Of a stretch of 6,223 nucleotides of DNA, positions 6,078 to 6,223 are shown one piece after another. The stretch is taken from assembly GCA_947447845.1 (NCBI GenBank), contig CANFNO010000182.1, positions 1-6,223 of the forward strand, given 5' to 3'. Made by a program: the position numbers and the translations under genes. Under the pieces are notes generated by a model, which had not been told where the DNA came from, did not search any database, and saw only the letters and a program-made list of their open reading frames with translations. The stretch is from Burkholderiales bacterium. Lineage in GTDB: Bacteria; Pseudomonadota; Gammaproteobacteria; Burkholderiales; Burkholderiaceae. Position 1 is the first letter of the stretch, and every line of letters begins with the position of its first letter.

Positions 6078-6134
6078 GTCCCTTTGAACAGGGAAGCCCA
6101 GATTTGTTGTTCTGGGCAATAGGCGTTTGCCTGT
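6045..6134 (-). ncRNA. Candidate small structured RNA (about 90 nt), unassigned
   Basis: Downstream of a weak sigma-70-like promoter (6140-6167) the minus strand folds into four consecutive local hairpins with almost no spacing: AGGC-AAAC-GCCT (6132-6121); a perfect 7-bp stem GCCCAGA/TCTGGGC with an A-rich 8-base loop (6117-6096); TCCCT/AGGGA with a 6-base loop (6094-6079); and the terminator hairpin (6077-6054) ending in seven U residues. No credible protein is encoded in this stretch. Such dense hairpins between a promoter and a terminator are the usual form of a small regulatory RNA. Alternatively it is the structured 3' end of a minus-strand gene beyond the right edge. I cannot assign it to a known RNA family. 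Confidence 0.4.
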
Positions 6135-6139
6135 TGAGT

Positions 6140-6167
6140 AGATTAACCACTCCGCGTTCAAAGTCAA
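6140..6167 (-). promoter_or_regulatory. Weak sigma-70-like promoter for the candidate small RNA
   Basis: The minus strand has TTGACT (6167-6162), five of six bases of the -35 consensus, then a 16-base spacer and TAATCT (6145-6140), a poor -10 match (three of six). Predicted start is near 6132-6134, right at the first hairpin. The -35 match and placement are the support; the -10 is the weak point. Confidence 0.35.
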
Positions 6168-6223
6168 GCTTGCATTGCAACAAAATCTTACGCGTGCGCC
6201 ACGTGTTGTCCGATGTCCGGCCA

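Larger units (their letters stand above)
5517..6223. other. Non-coding leader and intergenic region upstream of the eCIS operon
   Basis: About 700 bases without a gene I can support. From the operon outward it holds the long putative 5' leader (5517-5770), the sigma-54-like promoter with its palindrome, a stretch rich in short GC stems (for example GGGG at 5830-5833 with CCCC at 5841-5844), the hairpin at 5995-6029, and the candidate small RNA with terminator. An activator for the sigma-54-like promoter would be expected to bind roughly within 5850-6000, but no repeated operator is obvious there. The extreme right end (6188-6223, minus strand) reads WPDIGQHVAHA and a TAA stop with GC-rich third positions; it may be the end of an upstream gene, but 11 codons are too few to call. 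Confidence 0.6.

Noticed and set aside
5585..6122. Plus-strand frames of 116 and 95 codons in the leader
   Set aside because: Cys/Arg/Gln-rich with no homology or ribosome site; they cross the promoter, hairpins and terminator.
6188..6223. Possible C-terminal end of a minus-strand gene beyond the right edge (ends QHVAHA, stop TAA at 6190-6188)
   Set aside because: GC-rich third positions are suggestive, but 11 codons cannot support a gene call and the other two frames are also open here.
1..6223. CRISPR arrays, tRNA/rRNA genes, insertion sequences or attachment sites
   Set aside because: No regularly spaced repeats, cloverleaf-like sequence, transposase frame or flanking direct repeats were seen.

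Overview
The window holds the leading part of an extracellular contractile injection system (eCIS) operon, the phage-tail-like 'Afp/PVC' type of particle. All genes run right to left on the minus strand, and the cluster continues past the left edge. High GC content, strong GC bias at third codon positions and the style of the proteins suggest a proteobacterium, possibly a Burkholderiales/Comamonadaceae-like betaproteobacterium; this is an impression from composition, not a proven assignment.

In transcription order: a non-coding leader of about 700 bp (5517-6223); a DUF4255 (Pvc16-like) cap protein (4917-5516); a two-part beta-rich protein with a carboxypeptidase-regulatory/Ig-like segment (4111-4920); the main sheath protein (2303-4069); a tail tube protein (1842-2288); a second, strongly diverged sheath-family protein (224-1825); and the first 75 codons of a second tube-family protein (1-227). 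Genes are joined by ATGA overlaps or by gaps of 14 to 41 bases, so one polycistronic transcript is very likely. Baseplate, spike, AAA+ ATPase and tail-fibre genes would be expected to the left, outside the window.

Together the genes encode the contractile trunk. The tube stacks into an inner needle. The main sheath wraps it and contracts. The diverged sheath and second tube protein probably make the transition to the baseplate or a special terminal ring. The DUF4255 protein closes the far end. No signal peptides are visible, as expected for a particle assembled in the cytoplasm. The beta-rich protein has no obvious counterpart in the canonical PVC set and is the least understood gene here.

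The leader contains a good match to a sigma-54 (-24/-12) promoter facing the operon, overlapped by a perfect 14-bp palindrome. Further right is a compact chain of hairpins ending in an intrinsic terminator and preceded by a weak sigma-70-like promoter: a candidate small RNA on the minus strand, or the structured 3' end of a gene beyond the right edge.
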